In this document: positions 46,165-55,976 of the stretch, piece after piece
Position numbering within the stretch: the first letter of the stretch is position 1
How the letters are laid out: each line of letters opens with the position of its first letter
Assembly: GCA_013214705.1 (NCBI GenBank)
Contig: JABSRZ010000003.1
Location: 465,443 to 529,442, forward strand
DNA: 64,000 bases
Source: Hyphomicrobiales bacterium
GTDB taxonomy: Bacteria; Pseudomonadota; Alphaproteobacteria; Rhizobiales; OSC116
Reading direction: 5' to 3'
Notes under the pieces: generated by a model
Told to the model about the DNA's origin: nothing
The model's input: only the letters and a program-made list of their open reading frames with translations
Database searches by the model: none
Program-made: the position numbers and the translations under genes

Positions 46165-46647
46165 CTAAGCTCCGCCCTTCTTTCTATTCTCGCGTTTCCA
46201 CAATGGTTGCAGGTTTTGGTAGTTGCATAACTTGATAATGTTAACACTATCATTCGCCGCAGACAGTGGGATAATGTGATCCACTTCCCATTGCCCATAT
46301 TTCTCCCAGCACATACCTTCTTTAAATTGGGCCTCAATATATTGCCCTAACTTAACCTGATTGCATGCTAGCGCTTTAAGTGGGCTGTAGATTCCATTTA
46401 AAGCCTGCCCAGCACGCCTCTGTACGTTTCGGAACATTCGGTAAGTAGGGTCATTTACCGCCCTCCTCGACTCGTTAAAACGAGCCTTTTCAGCATTGCA
46501 AGTAACGCATTGCCGATTAGACACATATCGGTTTGCGAAATGACCATATTTACACGCTTTGCCAGTATTATAAAAGGCCATGCGATAGTCGATGGCCTGC
46601 TCTTTAGTGATGATAATATTTGTTGGGATTGAGCTATGCAGCGACAT
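46165..46647 (-). CDS. HNH endonuclease (zinc-finger type)
   Basis: A 160-residue HNH protein. An N-terminal CKYGHFANRYVSNRQCVTC forms a zinc finger. The C-terminal WEVDHIIPLSAAN then LCNYQNLQPLWKRENRKKG is a complete HNH core. It overlaps the upstream helicase gene by 14 bases, so the two are translated together. Such small HNH proteins occur in phages and mobile elements. Confidence 0.85.
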   Translation of the reverse strand: MSLHSSIPTNIIITKEQAIDYRMAFYNTGKACKYGHFANRYVSNRQCVTCNAEKARFNESRRAVNDPTYRMFRNVQRRAGQALNGIYSPLKALACNQVKLGQYIEAQFKEGMCWEKYGQWEVDHIIPLSAANDSVNIIKLCNYQNLQPLWKRENRKKGGA

Positions 46648-48580
46648 TGAAAATCTCCTCCAAGTTTATGTGCTCGGCACGCTCAAACCATTGCCTAGCA
46701 CCCTTCCCAGAGCCTACTGAATAGTATGACCAACCACGAACAGCCAAACTAGAAATCAATTGCTCATCGTTATCTTTGAGCCGTTTTTTAAAACGGTCAA
46801 AACTGCTTTTGGAAATACCCAAATCCTCTTTGAGGTCTTTCAACAATATCGGCTCTTTGGAAACGCTTTTGTTCAAATAATCCAACACCTGAACAACACA
46901 TCTATTGCCACCTCTATTGGTTGTAACATCGCCATATTTCAACTCCCCAAACTGAGTGTTCGGCATTTCTGATCGAATTGCATCCAAAATGAAATTGGCT
47001 TCGTTTTCAGCTCCTAATGGAAGATAGATGTTTGTTGGAGGACAAAGACCACTAGAATTTACAGAAGTACGAATTTGGCATCTGTTCAACGCTTGGATAA
47101 TCGAGGAGATCATATGACCCTGCTTTATTCTCCTCACAACACTTTTTCTATCACCGGCATTGTCATTTGAAGACTGCAACCATGCAGGAGATTGTTGACC
47201 TGCCAATGCGAAATATTCCAACAATGATGAGAAGTTATCTCTGTAGGGCAAACCAAATAGAAATAAAGAGCTCGTATTTATCCAATCATTTTTGCCATCA
47301 ATAGCACCCCATGTACCAAAAGATACTGAGTGCACATTATACTTCAACTTCTTGACATCTGTTTCAACAGATTTCGGGCAGACGATAAGCAAATCTTCAG
47401 ACGAGGAACCAGATTGCTTAATAGCGCCAGTCAGACATTTTGAATGTTGCGCGAAGTTCTTCCGCAGTTGCGTTTTACCTACAGTGTTGCCATTCGAAGA
47501 GAACACAGTAAGATTAGAATAATCCCTAGATCCTTCAATACGTGGTGATATTTTAACGCGTTCAACCATAAGTTCATAAAGCGGGAACAGGCTTGCAGTC
47601 GCATCCAATATCAAAATATTTGAATGTTCATCTTTCGGCATCAAAGAAACAGATGTACCAATTTTCAGGCGGTTGCCGGATCGCTCTACTAAGCAATAAC
47701 TGGTTGAAATCCGATGAAGGGTTTCTAGGACATCTTTGATAATGCGAACTAGTTTTGCTCTCGCAACTCCATCTTCGCCAATAAGCAATACATGGTGTAA
47801 TTTAGAACTAGAAACCTTCGCAGACAATCCCATAAAATCACATTCTATTTGATGGTCTTTAAAATCAAAAACTGTGAGGGTGCCGCAATCTTTCAATTTA
47901 TCTATTAGCACTTGTATAAAATGCATTTCATTTGAAAAATCCTTATCATTCTCAGCAGAATATTCGTCACCAATAGTATCAGAGATTAAAGCGTGCACTT
48001 GCCTTAATGACGATAGATCAGTTACCCAGCTTTTCGTAAAGCCATATGATTCATCGATAATTGTTAAATCTCGTCTAAAGCAACTATAGGTCATAAGCTG
48101 GTTATCCAACTTTGCAAAAGGACAGCCATCATATTGTTCCAATAATAAGTTTTCATACTTTGCTGCTGTAATTACTAAAACAGGATAATGGCTAAGGCTA
48201 TTAGCTTCAGATTTAGTATCTGAATTAAATGCGAATGCAATCGGTTCTGCTCTTTCACAATTAATCTCATCTGCAAGTTTACGACCTTGCTGAATTGTTC
48301 TGCAAACAACTAGAATGCCATTTGAATATTTACCTTGCAGAAAAGCATCTGTTTCTGTTGGTAGACAATTGCTAAGATACTTCGCAAGGCAATGTGTCTT
48401 ACCTGTGCCAGTAGACATTTGTGAGACAACAATACCGTTCTTTCCAGAAGCTACCATAGTATCAAGTTGAGTTGCCAGTTGTTGCCAGTTTGCAACGAGG
48501 GATGTGTTTGGCATAAAACCAAAGTTTCTATTGTAGCTATCTGATAAATCATCTAGCAGGTTATATTTAGAATCTTGCAT
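46634..48580 (-). CDS. DEAD/SF2-like helicase with C-terminal winged helix
   Basis: A 648-residue protein. Walker A STGTGKT is at 56-62, a DExH-like IIDES at 174-178, LILDATASLF near 335, LLIVCPKS near 405, and the arginine-finger-type ALNRCQIRT near 505. The last about 100 residues look like a winged helix (LLKDLKEDLGISKSSFDRFK). It resembles helicases of integrative and satellite elements, so element replication is the first guess; a defence role with the HNH partner is the alternative. A GAAAGGAAA site precedes ATG. Confidence 0.72.
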   Translation of the reverse strand: MQDSKYNLLDDLSDSYNRNFGFMPNTSLVANWQQLATQLDTMVASGKNGIVVSQMSTGTGKTHCLAKYLSNCLPTETDAFLQGKYSNGILVVCRTIQQGRKLADEINCERAEPIAFAFNSDTKSEANSLSHYPVLVITAAKYENLLLEQYDGCPFAKLDNQLMTYSCFRRDLTIIDESYGFTKSWVTDLSSLRQVHALISDTIGDEYSAENDKDFSNEMHFIQVLIDKLKDCGTLTVFDFKDHQIECDFMGLSAKVSSSKLHHVLLIGEDGVARAKLVRIIKDVLETLHRISTSYCLVERSGNRLKIGTSVSLMPKDEHSNILILDATASLFPLYELMVERVKISPRIEGSRDYSNLTVFSSNGNTVGKTQLRKNFAQHSKCLTGAIKQSGSSSEDLLIVCPKSVETDVKKLKYNVHSVSFGTWGAIDGKNDWINTSSLFLFGLPYRDNFSSLLEYFALAGQQSPAWLQSSNDNAGDRKSVVRRIKQGHMISSIIQALNRCQIRTSVNSSGLCPPTNIYLPLGAENEANFILDAIRSEMPNTQFGELKYGDVTTNRGGNRCVVQVLDYLNKSVSKEPILLKDLKEDLGISKSSFDRFKKRLKDNDEQLISSLAVRGWSYYSVGSGKGARQWFERAEHINLEEIFNVAA

Positions 48581-48664
48581 GTGAATTTCCTTTCATCGGG
48601 GTGAACCGAATTTGCAATATTTTAAAATGGAGAATGGAATAGAAGGAATTAGCCCTAATAATCG

Positions 48665-49115
48665 AAGGAAGTTATCACCCCAGAATCTCTATAAGAGATA
48701 AGTTAAAAAAAAGTGAGGTAATAAACGTGAGAATGCCTAGACGACAAATCATCTAATACATCTACTGATAAAATTGGATAAAGTTCTAAACTTAATGGAA
48801 GCAAGTATATTCAGCGCAATCAATGCCAAATATAAAAGCTAGCTCTATCGTTTGGTAGATTGCACAAAACAACGCTATCTTCAGGATTTTTCGGCAATGA
48901 TCTTAATCAATAAAGCAATCATTCATATTGGATAAACTCAAAACATCAAAACAAGTTTTATAGAAAATTTACTACATAAGCTGAGGTGAAATTGAATTTT
49001 TAAAACGACGGTCACTGTGTACAAGACCAGGCACTTTAGTCAAATTAGATAACACTTCAGACAAATTTCTTTGTTTTCATAACAAAATCAAATGGTTACT
49101 CTATTCCGAGCAAAA
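48665..49115. repeat. Structured repeat, unit 1
   Basis: Blocks shared with unit 2, in the same order: GTTATCACCCCAGAATCTCT with a hairpin ATCTCT/AGAGAT, then GTGAGGTAATAA (near-complement of the first block, making an outer imperfect stem), GTCACTGTGTACA at 49011, and a GTTACT block near 49090. Confidence 0.7.
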
Positions 49116-49269
49116 AGAGCTATTTGAATAATTTTAGCACGAATTTCTGCTGTTATCTGATCTTATGCAAACAGCATTCTAGGTATTCATTGGCTGCAAC
49201 TAATATCAATTTCTAGAACAAATGAAATAGTTTAATCAGCCTTTATTAGAATAAATAACACAGATTGCT

Positions 49270-49545
49270 ATGGGAAGTTATCACCCCAGAATCTCTATAA
49301 AGAGATATATAAATGAAAGTGAGGTAATAAATAATTATGGCCTAGTACAAAGCAAAATACATAACACTGCGCATTAGGGAATTGATTGTATTGGTAGTAA
49401 GACTTTCAAAGTAGGCATAATCTACAACGTACAAACTGGCCAAGTGTATCCTTAGCCAAGGAGCGTCACTGTGTACATAACCCGTCGGTTTTGAAAACTC
49501 CAATATTCATATGACGAAAACAAACAGTTACTGTTATTTCGTGTA
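49270..49545. repeat. Structured repeat, unit 2
   Basis: Same blocks as unit 1, with GTTATCACC at 49277, the ATCTCT/AGAGAT hairpin, GTGAGGTAATAA to 49331, GTCACTGTGTACA at 49465, and a GTTACT block near 49525. Internal spacings are shorter than in unit 1. Confidence 0.7.
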
Positions 49546-49610
49546 ATTGGACATAGAATACAAAATCAATATACAAATCAATCTATTAAACCAATATCAC
49601 GGCAACTCGT

Positions 49611-50618
49611 TTATCCAAGTTTATCTGCAATGTTTTCAGGTTTTAAATGGGTGTATTTAAACAGCATTCTGGGGTCTCTATGACCGCTTATGAGAGCTAC
49701 TTCTGGCACTGACAGGCCAAGTTCAAACAACCTACTAATTGCCTCGTGGCGCAGGTCGTGAAACCTTAATTCTAGTATTGTGGGAATTTTCTTAGCTGCT
49801 CTTTGTTTGCATCTTTCCCATGCCAATCTAAATGCATTTCCAGTGATCTCGAATAACCTTTGGTTATCACTACAGAGCTGCTTTAGCCTAGCTTTGAAAA
49901 TTGACAGCGATGTTGATGATAACGGAATTGTTCTAGTGAACCCATTCTTTGTATGAGGAATTTTCAGCACTCTAGCCTTAAAGTCCAGATCGCACTTTCT
50001 AACATTCAATAGCTCACCGCGACGCATACCAGTTTCAATGGCAAGCAGTATGCATTTGGTAAGCCAATCATCCTGACACTTCAAATTCACTTTTATTAGT
50101 GTTTCTAGTTCATCATCTTCTAGTCTTCGGGTACGTGATTCTGGCTGTCGAGGTTTACGAACTTTAACCAATGGATTTTCATGAAGTGGTATATCCCATT
50201 CATTACGAGCGGTTTCAAATATAGCCCTCAGTAGCCCTAGTTCGCGTATAACAGTGCCAGCACTAACTTGTTTGTTGCGCATGTCTCTATGCTCTACAAA
50301 TGTATATGGAGTTATTTGAATGAGGGTAAGCTTCGCCCAATCGTATTTAAGGAATACATTCAGCCTTAAAACTTCCGCATCTTTGCCTCTGTGGTGAATT
50401 GAAACATTATCTCTAAACCGCTCTATCAGATCACCTACAGTCAGCACCTTCAAAATACTGGTGTTAACTGGCAAGACGCGTTTATCCATATCACTTTCAA
50501 TCAGGCGCACCCATGCCTGAGCATCACTTTTTGATATAAATGAATTACATTGTGATTTATGCCCAACACGCCTTACTTGTGCGTGCCATTTATTATTCCG
50601 TTTTCTTATACTCGCCAT
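49611..50618 (-). CDS. int: Tyrosine recombinase / integrase of the tRNA-Arg islands
   Basis: A 335-residue phage-type integrase. An N-terminal arm-binding region is followed by a core-binding domain (about 60-150) and a catalytic domain with R199 (GMRRGEL), K224, H287 and R290 (FHDLRHEA), H313 (SGHRDP) and nucleophile Y322 (LFKYTH). All catalytic residues are present, so it is probably active. It points away from the intact tRNA-Arg(CCG) gene 104 bases away, the standard layout for integration into a tRNA 3' end. Confidence 0.95.
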   Translation of the reverse strand: MASIRKRNNKWHAQVRRVGHKSQCNSFISKSDAQAWVRLIESDMDKRVLPVNTSILKVLTVGDLIERFRDNVSIHHRGKDAEVLRLNVFLKYDWAKLTLIQITPYTFVEHRDMRNKQVSAGTVIRELGLLRAIFETARNEWDIPLHENPLVKVRKPRQPESRTRRLEDDELETLIKVNLKCQDDWLTKCILLAIETGMRRGELLNVRKCDLDFKARVLKIPHTKNGFTRTIPLSSTSLSIFKARLKQLCSDNQRLFEITGNAFRLAWERCKQRAAKKIPTILELRFHDLRHEAISRLFELGLSVPEVALISGHRDPRMLFKYTHLKPENIADKLG

Positions 50619-50636
50619 TAATCAATTCCTTTTAGC

Positions 50637-50655
50637 TGTGGCAGGATTGTGGCAG
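50637..50655 (+). promoter_or_regulatory. Putative integrase arm-type sites (integrase end)
   Basis: Two perfect TGTGGCAG words with an 11-base period, between the integrase gene and the attachment site. They match the pairs at 26448 and 29794. Confidence 0.6.
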
Positions 50656-50721
50656 AACATATTTATTGGGAATAATAGCTTTTAGCCTAAACCATATCTC
50701 ATTGATATATTTAGGTAATTT

Positions 50722-50798
<77 letters not shown>

Positions 50799-50880
50799 AA
50801 TTTTGTAGAAAATAGCTCAATCTAATTTCAGCTGCAATCTAAAAACTAATTTTTTACAATCTGATTTCAACAGGCTGATT

Positions 50881-51810
50881 TTAATCATTGCCGGTTAACT
50901 GCAAAAATATCTCCTCTAAGCCAGCTTCTTCGGTGCTTATGTCTTTGATTCCGATATTTTGGTTTTGCAATTTAGCGATAATTTCCATCACTTCGGTCTT
51001 TTTAGGCGCGTAATCTATAACCAAATTGCCAAATCCATCTAATTCGGCACGTATGTCCGCGCCCAAATCTGGTGCCACCGCAATTTCTGTTTTCGGGGTT
51101 ACAATCATCCTTTTACCATCCACTCGGGCTAACAATTGTTGAGTTGGCTCGTTGGTAATGAGTTTACCATGGTCGATAATGGCTATTTGGTCACACAGCT
51201 CTTGGGCTTCCTCCAAATAATGAGTGGTCAGCACAATGGTTGTGCCTCTGGCGTTTAATTCACGTACATAATCCCACATTTGGCGGCGCAACTGCACATC
51301 CACCCCGGCTGTTGGCTCATCCAAAATTAAAACCGGTGGGTTATGCACTAAGGCTTTGGCCACCAGCAAGCGCCTTTTCATCCCGCCCGATAGGCTGCGT
51401 GAATAGGCATGGGCTTTATCGCCAAGGCCGATGGCTTCCAATATTTCCATGCTACGGCGCTCTGATTTTGGCACACCGTATAGGCCGGCTTGTTGCTCCA
51501 AAGTCTCGATTGGTGGAAAGAATGGATCAAAATTTAGCTCTTGTGGCACCACGCCGATAGACCCACGCGATTGGCGCGGGTTGGCATCCATATCAAAACC
51601 CCAAATAGAGACTTGGCCAGATGTTTTGGTGGTCAACCCGGCCATGATGTTAATGAGTGTCGATTTACCTGCGCCATTCGGCCCCAATAGGCCAAAAATT
51701 GAACCGGTTTTTACCTCAAGGCTTATCGAATGCAGAGCTTTCACTTCGCCCTGTTTGCCTTGATTATAGGTTTTCTTGAGATTTTTAATTTCTATGGCGT
51801 TTTGCGACAT
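50881..51810 (-). CDS. ABC-2 type transporter ATP-binding protein
   Basis: A 309-residue ATPase of the drug/polysaccharide exporter class. It has Walker A GPNGAGKST at 43-51, signature LSGGMKRRL, Walker B LILDEPTAGVD and the H-loop LTTHYLEEA. A C-terminal domain of about 80 residues is typical of YadG-like exporters. The membrane partner that normally follows is absent; the next feature is the tRNA and then the island. Confidence 0.92.
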   Translation of the reverse strand: MSQNAIEIKNLKKTYNQGKQGEVKALHSISLEVKTGSIFGLLGPNGAGKSTLINIMAGLTTKTSGQVSIWGFDMDANPRQSRGSIGVVPQELNFDPFFPPIETLEQQAGLYGVPKSERRSMEILEAIGLGDKAHAYSRSLSGGMKRRLLVAKALVHNPPVLILDEPTAGVDVQLRRQMWDYVRELNARGTTIVLTTHYLEEAQELCDQIAIIDHGKLITNEPTQQLLARVDGKRMIVTPKTEIAVAPDLGADIRAELDGFGNLVIDYAPKKTEVMEIIAKLQNQNIGIKDISTEEAGLEEIFLQLTGND

Positions 51811-51899
51811 TATCCACCTGATTCTATATTAGACTGAAACCAATACATTATTTAACACCGATCTACAATCTAAACTCTACAGCCTGAACCCGGCTGCGA

Positions 51900-52739
51900 C
51901 TAACGCATTAACTGCTCATAATGCCAGTGCAAATGTTTGTCTATAAATGTGGCGATGAAATGATAGCCGTGGTCATAACCATGATGTTCACCAAATTCGA
52001 GAGGGTAGCCGTTTTCAATGGCCGCAGCGATTAAATTTTCCGGTTTTAGCTGCTCATTTAACACAGCATCATCAAGCCCTTGTTCAATTAATATTGGGGT
52101 TTTGGCTGTGGCACGGCCAATAAGATAAGTGGCATCATATTGTTGCCAAGTGGATTTGTCTTCGCCCAAATAACCCGAAAATGCTTTTTGACCCCATGGG
52201 CATTCACTCGGGTTGCATATAGGCGCAAACGCCGAGATGGCTCGGTATCGGTCGGGGTTTTTTAGGCCAATTGTGAGTGCGCCATGCCCGCCCATCGAAT
52301 GCCCCATTAATGAGCGTTTGTCAGTTACCGGAAATCTATTGTCGATCAATTTGGGCAACTCATCGACAATGTAATCATACATTTTATAATGTGCATCCCA
52401 CGGCGGCTGGGTGGCGTTTAGATAAAAACCTGCGCCTTGGCCCATGTCATATTCTGGGTCATCCGCAATGTCTGTGCCGCGCGGGCTGGTGTCTGGGGTT
52501 ACAATGGCCACACCCAATTTGGACGCCAAACGCTGCACACCCGATTTTTGCATAAAATTTTCGTCAGTGCAGGTGAGGCCAGAAAGAAAATAAATAACCG
52601 GAACAGGGTGGCCATCATTGGCTTGCAAAGGTAGAAAAATTGAAAACTTCATTTTGCAGTTTAGAGCGCTAGAGAAATGTTCGAAACGGTTCAGCCAGCC
52701 GTCAAAACATTTATTGGCACTGATCTCAGTTAAGGGCAT
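51900..52739 (-). CDS. fghA: S-formylglutathione hydrolase
   Basis: A 279-residue alpha/beta hydrolase (esterase D). The nucleophile is Ser148 in GHSMGGHGA, with Asp224 (GLDD) and His257 (YDHGYH) completing the triad. The LSGLTCTDENF motif is typical. It converts S-formylglutathione to formate and glutathione, the second step of formaldehyde detoxification. It starts 8 bases past the dehydrogenase stop, so the two are one operon. Confidence 0.96.
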   Translation of the reverse strand: MPLTEISANKCFDGWLNRFEHFSSALNCKMKFSIFLPLQANDGHPVPVIYFLSGLTCTDENFMQKSGVQRLASKLGVAIVTPDTSPRGTDIADDPEYDMGQGAGFYLNATQPPWDAHYKMYDYIVDELPKLIDNRFPVTDKRSLMGHSMGGHGALTIGLKNPDRYRAISAFAPICNPSECPWGQKAFSGYLGEDKSTWQQYDATYLIGRATAKTPILIEQGLDDAVLNEQLKPENLIAAAIENGYPLEFGEHHGYDHGYHFIATFIDKHLHWHYEQLMR

Positions 52740-52747
52740 AATGTTTC

Positions 52748-53896
<1,149 letters not shown>

Positions 53897-53969
53897 TTAT
53901 TTTAAGTTATGGTTAATAAGAAGTTAACATTAACCAAGTTACAAACTATAGGCGTAACCATGATAATGG

Positions 53970-54545
53970 TTACAGGTCTTCAAATATATGTTCAAGCGCA
54001 GATAACCGCTGGCTGACATTTTCTGATAAAGTTGCGCCGCTGGTAACCCAAGATTCTAAGCCAACACGCACTGACACCATTATCAGTGCCGCAACATGCT
54101 TCACATCAACATTTTGGTGGTTATTGCCAAAGCGTTTGGTCAATATCGTGGTCATTTCTTCTTCAAATCCATCAAACACACTTAGCTTAAGAGCCAACAA
54201 TTTTGGGTTTTTGAGTGAAATTTCATGATTTTTTATAAAATGCTCGCGGTCAAAATCTATTTCTGAAAGTTGGGCTAAAAATAGGCTTACCAAATCCGCT
54301 ATAAGATTGTCTTTAGAGGCGATGAAAATATCGACAGCCTCGCCGGATAAACTAGCTGCGGGCGGCAAAAATGCGGCTTCTTTGAAGGCAAAATAGTTGA
54401 AAAATGTGCGCGGGCTGATGTTGGCAGCGTCGCTAATCATCTCTGTGGTTACATTGTCTAAACCATGTTCGTAAGCTAAATCTACTGCGGCATTGCGGAT
54501 GGTTTGCTCGGTTCTGCGGCGGCGGCTTTCTCTTAAGCTTGACAC
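53970..54545 (-). CDS. TetR-family transcriptional repressor
   Basis: A 191-residue regulator. The N-terminal TetR HTH runs from about 10 to 55 (TEQTIRNAAVDLAYEHGLDN, VTTEMISDAANISPRTFFNY). GTG is the start. It is divergent from the HlyD-RND pump genes, with two overlapping palindromes between them, so it probably represses the pump and itself. Confidence 0.9.
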   Translation of the reverse strand: MSSLRESRRRRTEQTIRNAAVDLAYEHGLDNVTTEMISDAANISPRTFFNYFAFKEAAFLPPAASLSGEAVDIFIASKDNLIADLVSLFLAQLSEIDFDREHFIKNHEISLKNPKLLALKLSVFDGFEEEMTTILTKRFGNNHQNVDVKHVAALIMVSVRVGLESWVTSGATLSENVSQRLSALEHIFEDL

Positions 54546-54569
54546 GTAAATTCCTTTAATTTATACCTC

Positions 54570-54591
54570 TGCATAATATGCAATAATTGCA
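54570..54591. promoter_or_regulatory. Putative TetR operator (overlapping palindromes)
   Basis: Two perfect 13-base palindromes share four bases: TGCATAATATGCA (54570-54582) and TGCAATAATTGCA (54579-54591). They sit between the divergent tetR and pump genes, the usual place for the operator. Confidence 0.6.
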
Positions 54592-54704
54592 CAAACTGCA
54601 ATAACATAAATTATTTAACCGATATAACTTAAATTAATAACTTGATTCCCAAAATACATCACCTATATCAAGTGAAAAATAACTTCAGAAAGTCAGCCTT
54701 TATC

Positions 54705-55976
54705 ATGCGTGCATTAAAATCTTACGGTATTGCGGCAATTTTAATATTATCAGGCGCCTTTTGGTTGAGCACTGGGCTTTATGTAGAAGGTGGCAACGGC
54801 CCCGTAGATGGCGAACTTACAGTTGTCGAGGCATTGGAAAAAGATGGCGGCCCGCTAACTGACATGGTTGCCGCCACCGGCTTAGGCAGAACATTGCATC
54901 AGGTCGATGAAACCAACGACCCGGCATTATCCATCCGCGCGCGCTCAGATGCGGCAAAACAAGGTGATGGTGTTAAACAATCTGTGCGGACTGGTAAATT
55001 TATCGTTCAACCCATGCCACTGGAAGTGACATTACGCGGCTATACCGCAGCCAAAGCCTCGGTTAAAGCCACCGCGCAGACAAGTGACACTGTGCGCAGT
55101 GTAGATGTAAGAGAAGGCCAAAATGTTAAAATCGGCACGCTAATTTGCACCTTAGATGATGGCACTCGTCTGGCAAGTGTCGAGCAAGCTAAAGCCGCCG
55201 TGTCGCAAGCCGAAGCCAGTTTAAAACAAGCACAGTTGAGTTATAAAACCAACCAAGCTTTGCTGAAAAAGAAATTGGTCTCTGAAAATAGTGCCGAGGG
55301 TAAAATTGCTACATTGCGTAGCGCCGAAGCCAATGTGCAAGCGGCTAAAGTGGCATTACGCAACCGTGAAGTCGAGTTAGAAAACACAAAAATCAAAGCG
55401 CCGGTTGCTGGCGTTATACAGCGCCCACTTGCCGAAGTTGGCGATCAAATGAGCCGGGGCGGCTCTTGCGCCACCATCGTACAATTGGACCCTATGGTGT
55501 TTGTTGGTTCTGTGCCGCAAGCCCGCATCGATTTAGCGCGTTTGGGTTTAACCGCTAAAATAACCACCATTAACAACAAAACCGCCGTCGGCAAAGTTAG
55601 TTTTGTATCCGTGAGTTCAGACCCAGCGACGCGCAGCTTTGCCATTGAAATTGAATTCCCCAACGTTGGCGGGGTTATATTGGATGGCCTCACCGCCGAA
55701 GCCGAAGTTAATTTGGGCAACATACCAGCACATTTTATTCCACAATCGGTTATGACTTTGGATAATGATGGCAATTTAGGCGTGAGAGCGGTTAATGACA
55801 ATGTGGTTGCCTTCCACTCGATTAGCATTTTAAAAGACACCAATGAAGGCGCATGGGTGACCGGTTTGCCGGTCAGCGTCGACATTATAATATTGGGGCA
55901 GGAATATGTGACAGCCGGCCAAATTGTAGATGCTGTTGCGCAAAGCGACATAGCCGCCCAAGATGAGGTGAAATGA
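54705..55976 (+). CDS. RND efflux periplasmic adaptor (HlyD/MFP family)
   Basis: About 423 residues. An N-terminal membrane anchor (SYGIAAILILSGAFWLSTGL) is followed by a lipoyl-like half (VDVREGQNVKIGTLICTLDD), an alpha-hairpin at about 175-230, and a beta-barrel domain. It links the inner-membrane RND pump to an outer-membrane channel, which is not encoded here. ATG 54705 begins at the membrane anchor; a longer reading from TTG 54642 exists. It overlaps the pump gene by four bases. Confidence 0.92.
   Translation: MRALKSYGIAAILILSGAFWLSTGLYVEGGNGPVDGELTVVEALEKDGGPLTDMVAATGLGRTLHQVDETNDPALSIRARSDAAKQGDGVKQSVRTGKFIVQPMPLEVTLRGYTAAKASVKATAQTSDTVRSVDVREGQNVKIGTLICTLDDGTRLASVEQAKAAVSQAEASLKQAQLSYKTNQALLKKKLVSENSAEGKIATLRSAEANVQAAKVALRNREVELENTKIKAPVAGVIQRPLAEVGDQMSRGGSCATIVQLDPMVFVGSVPQARIDLARLGLTAKITTINNKTAVGKVSFVSVSSDPATRSFAIEIEFPNVGGVILDGLTAEAEVNLGNIPAHFIPQSVMTLDNDGNLGVRAVNDNVVAFHSISILKDTNEGAWVTGLPVSVDIIILGQEYVTAGQIVDAVAQSDIAAQDEVK

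Larger units (their letters stand above)
48581..49610. other. 1-kb noncoding region with two diverged structured repeats
   Basis: AT-rich, no convincing gene on either strand. It holds two copies of a structured repeat (48665-49115 and 49270-49545, listed separately) between the helicase and integrase genes. Candidate roles are replication origin, regulatory switch or a small RNA locus. Confidence 0.55.

Noticed and set aside
29618-50618. Prophage
   Set aside because: There is an integrase, helicase and HNH genes but no capsid, portal, terminase, tail or lysis cassette; the lone SleB-like hydrolase is truncated and exported.
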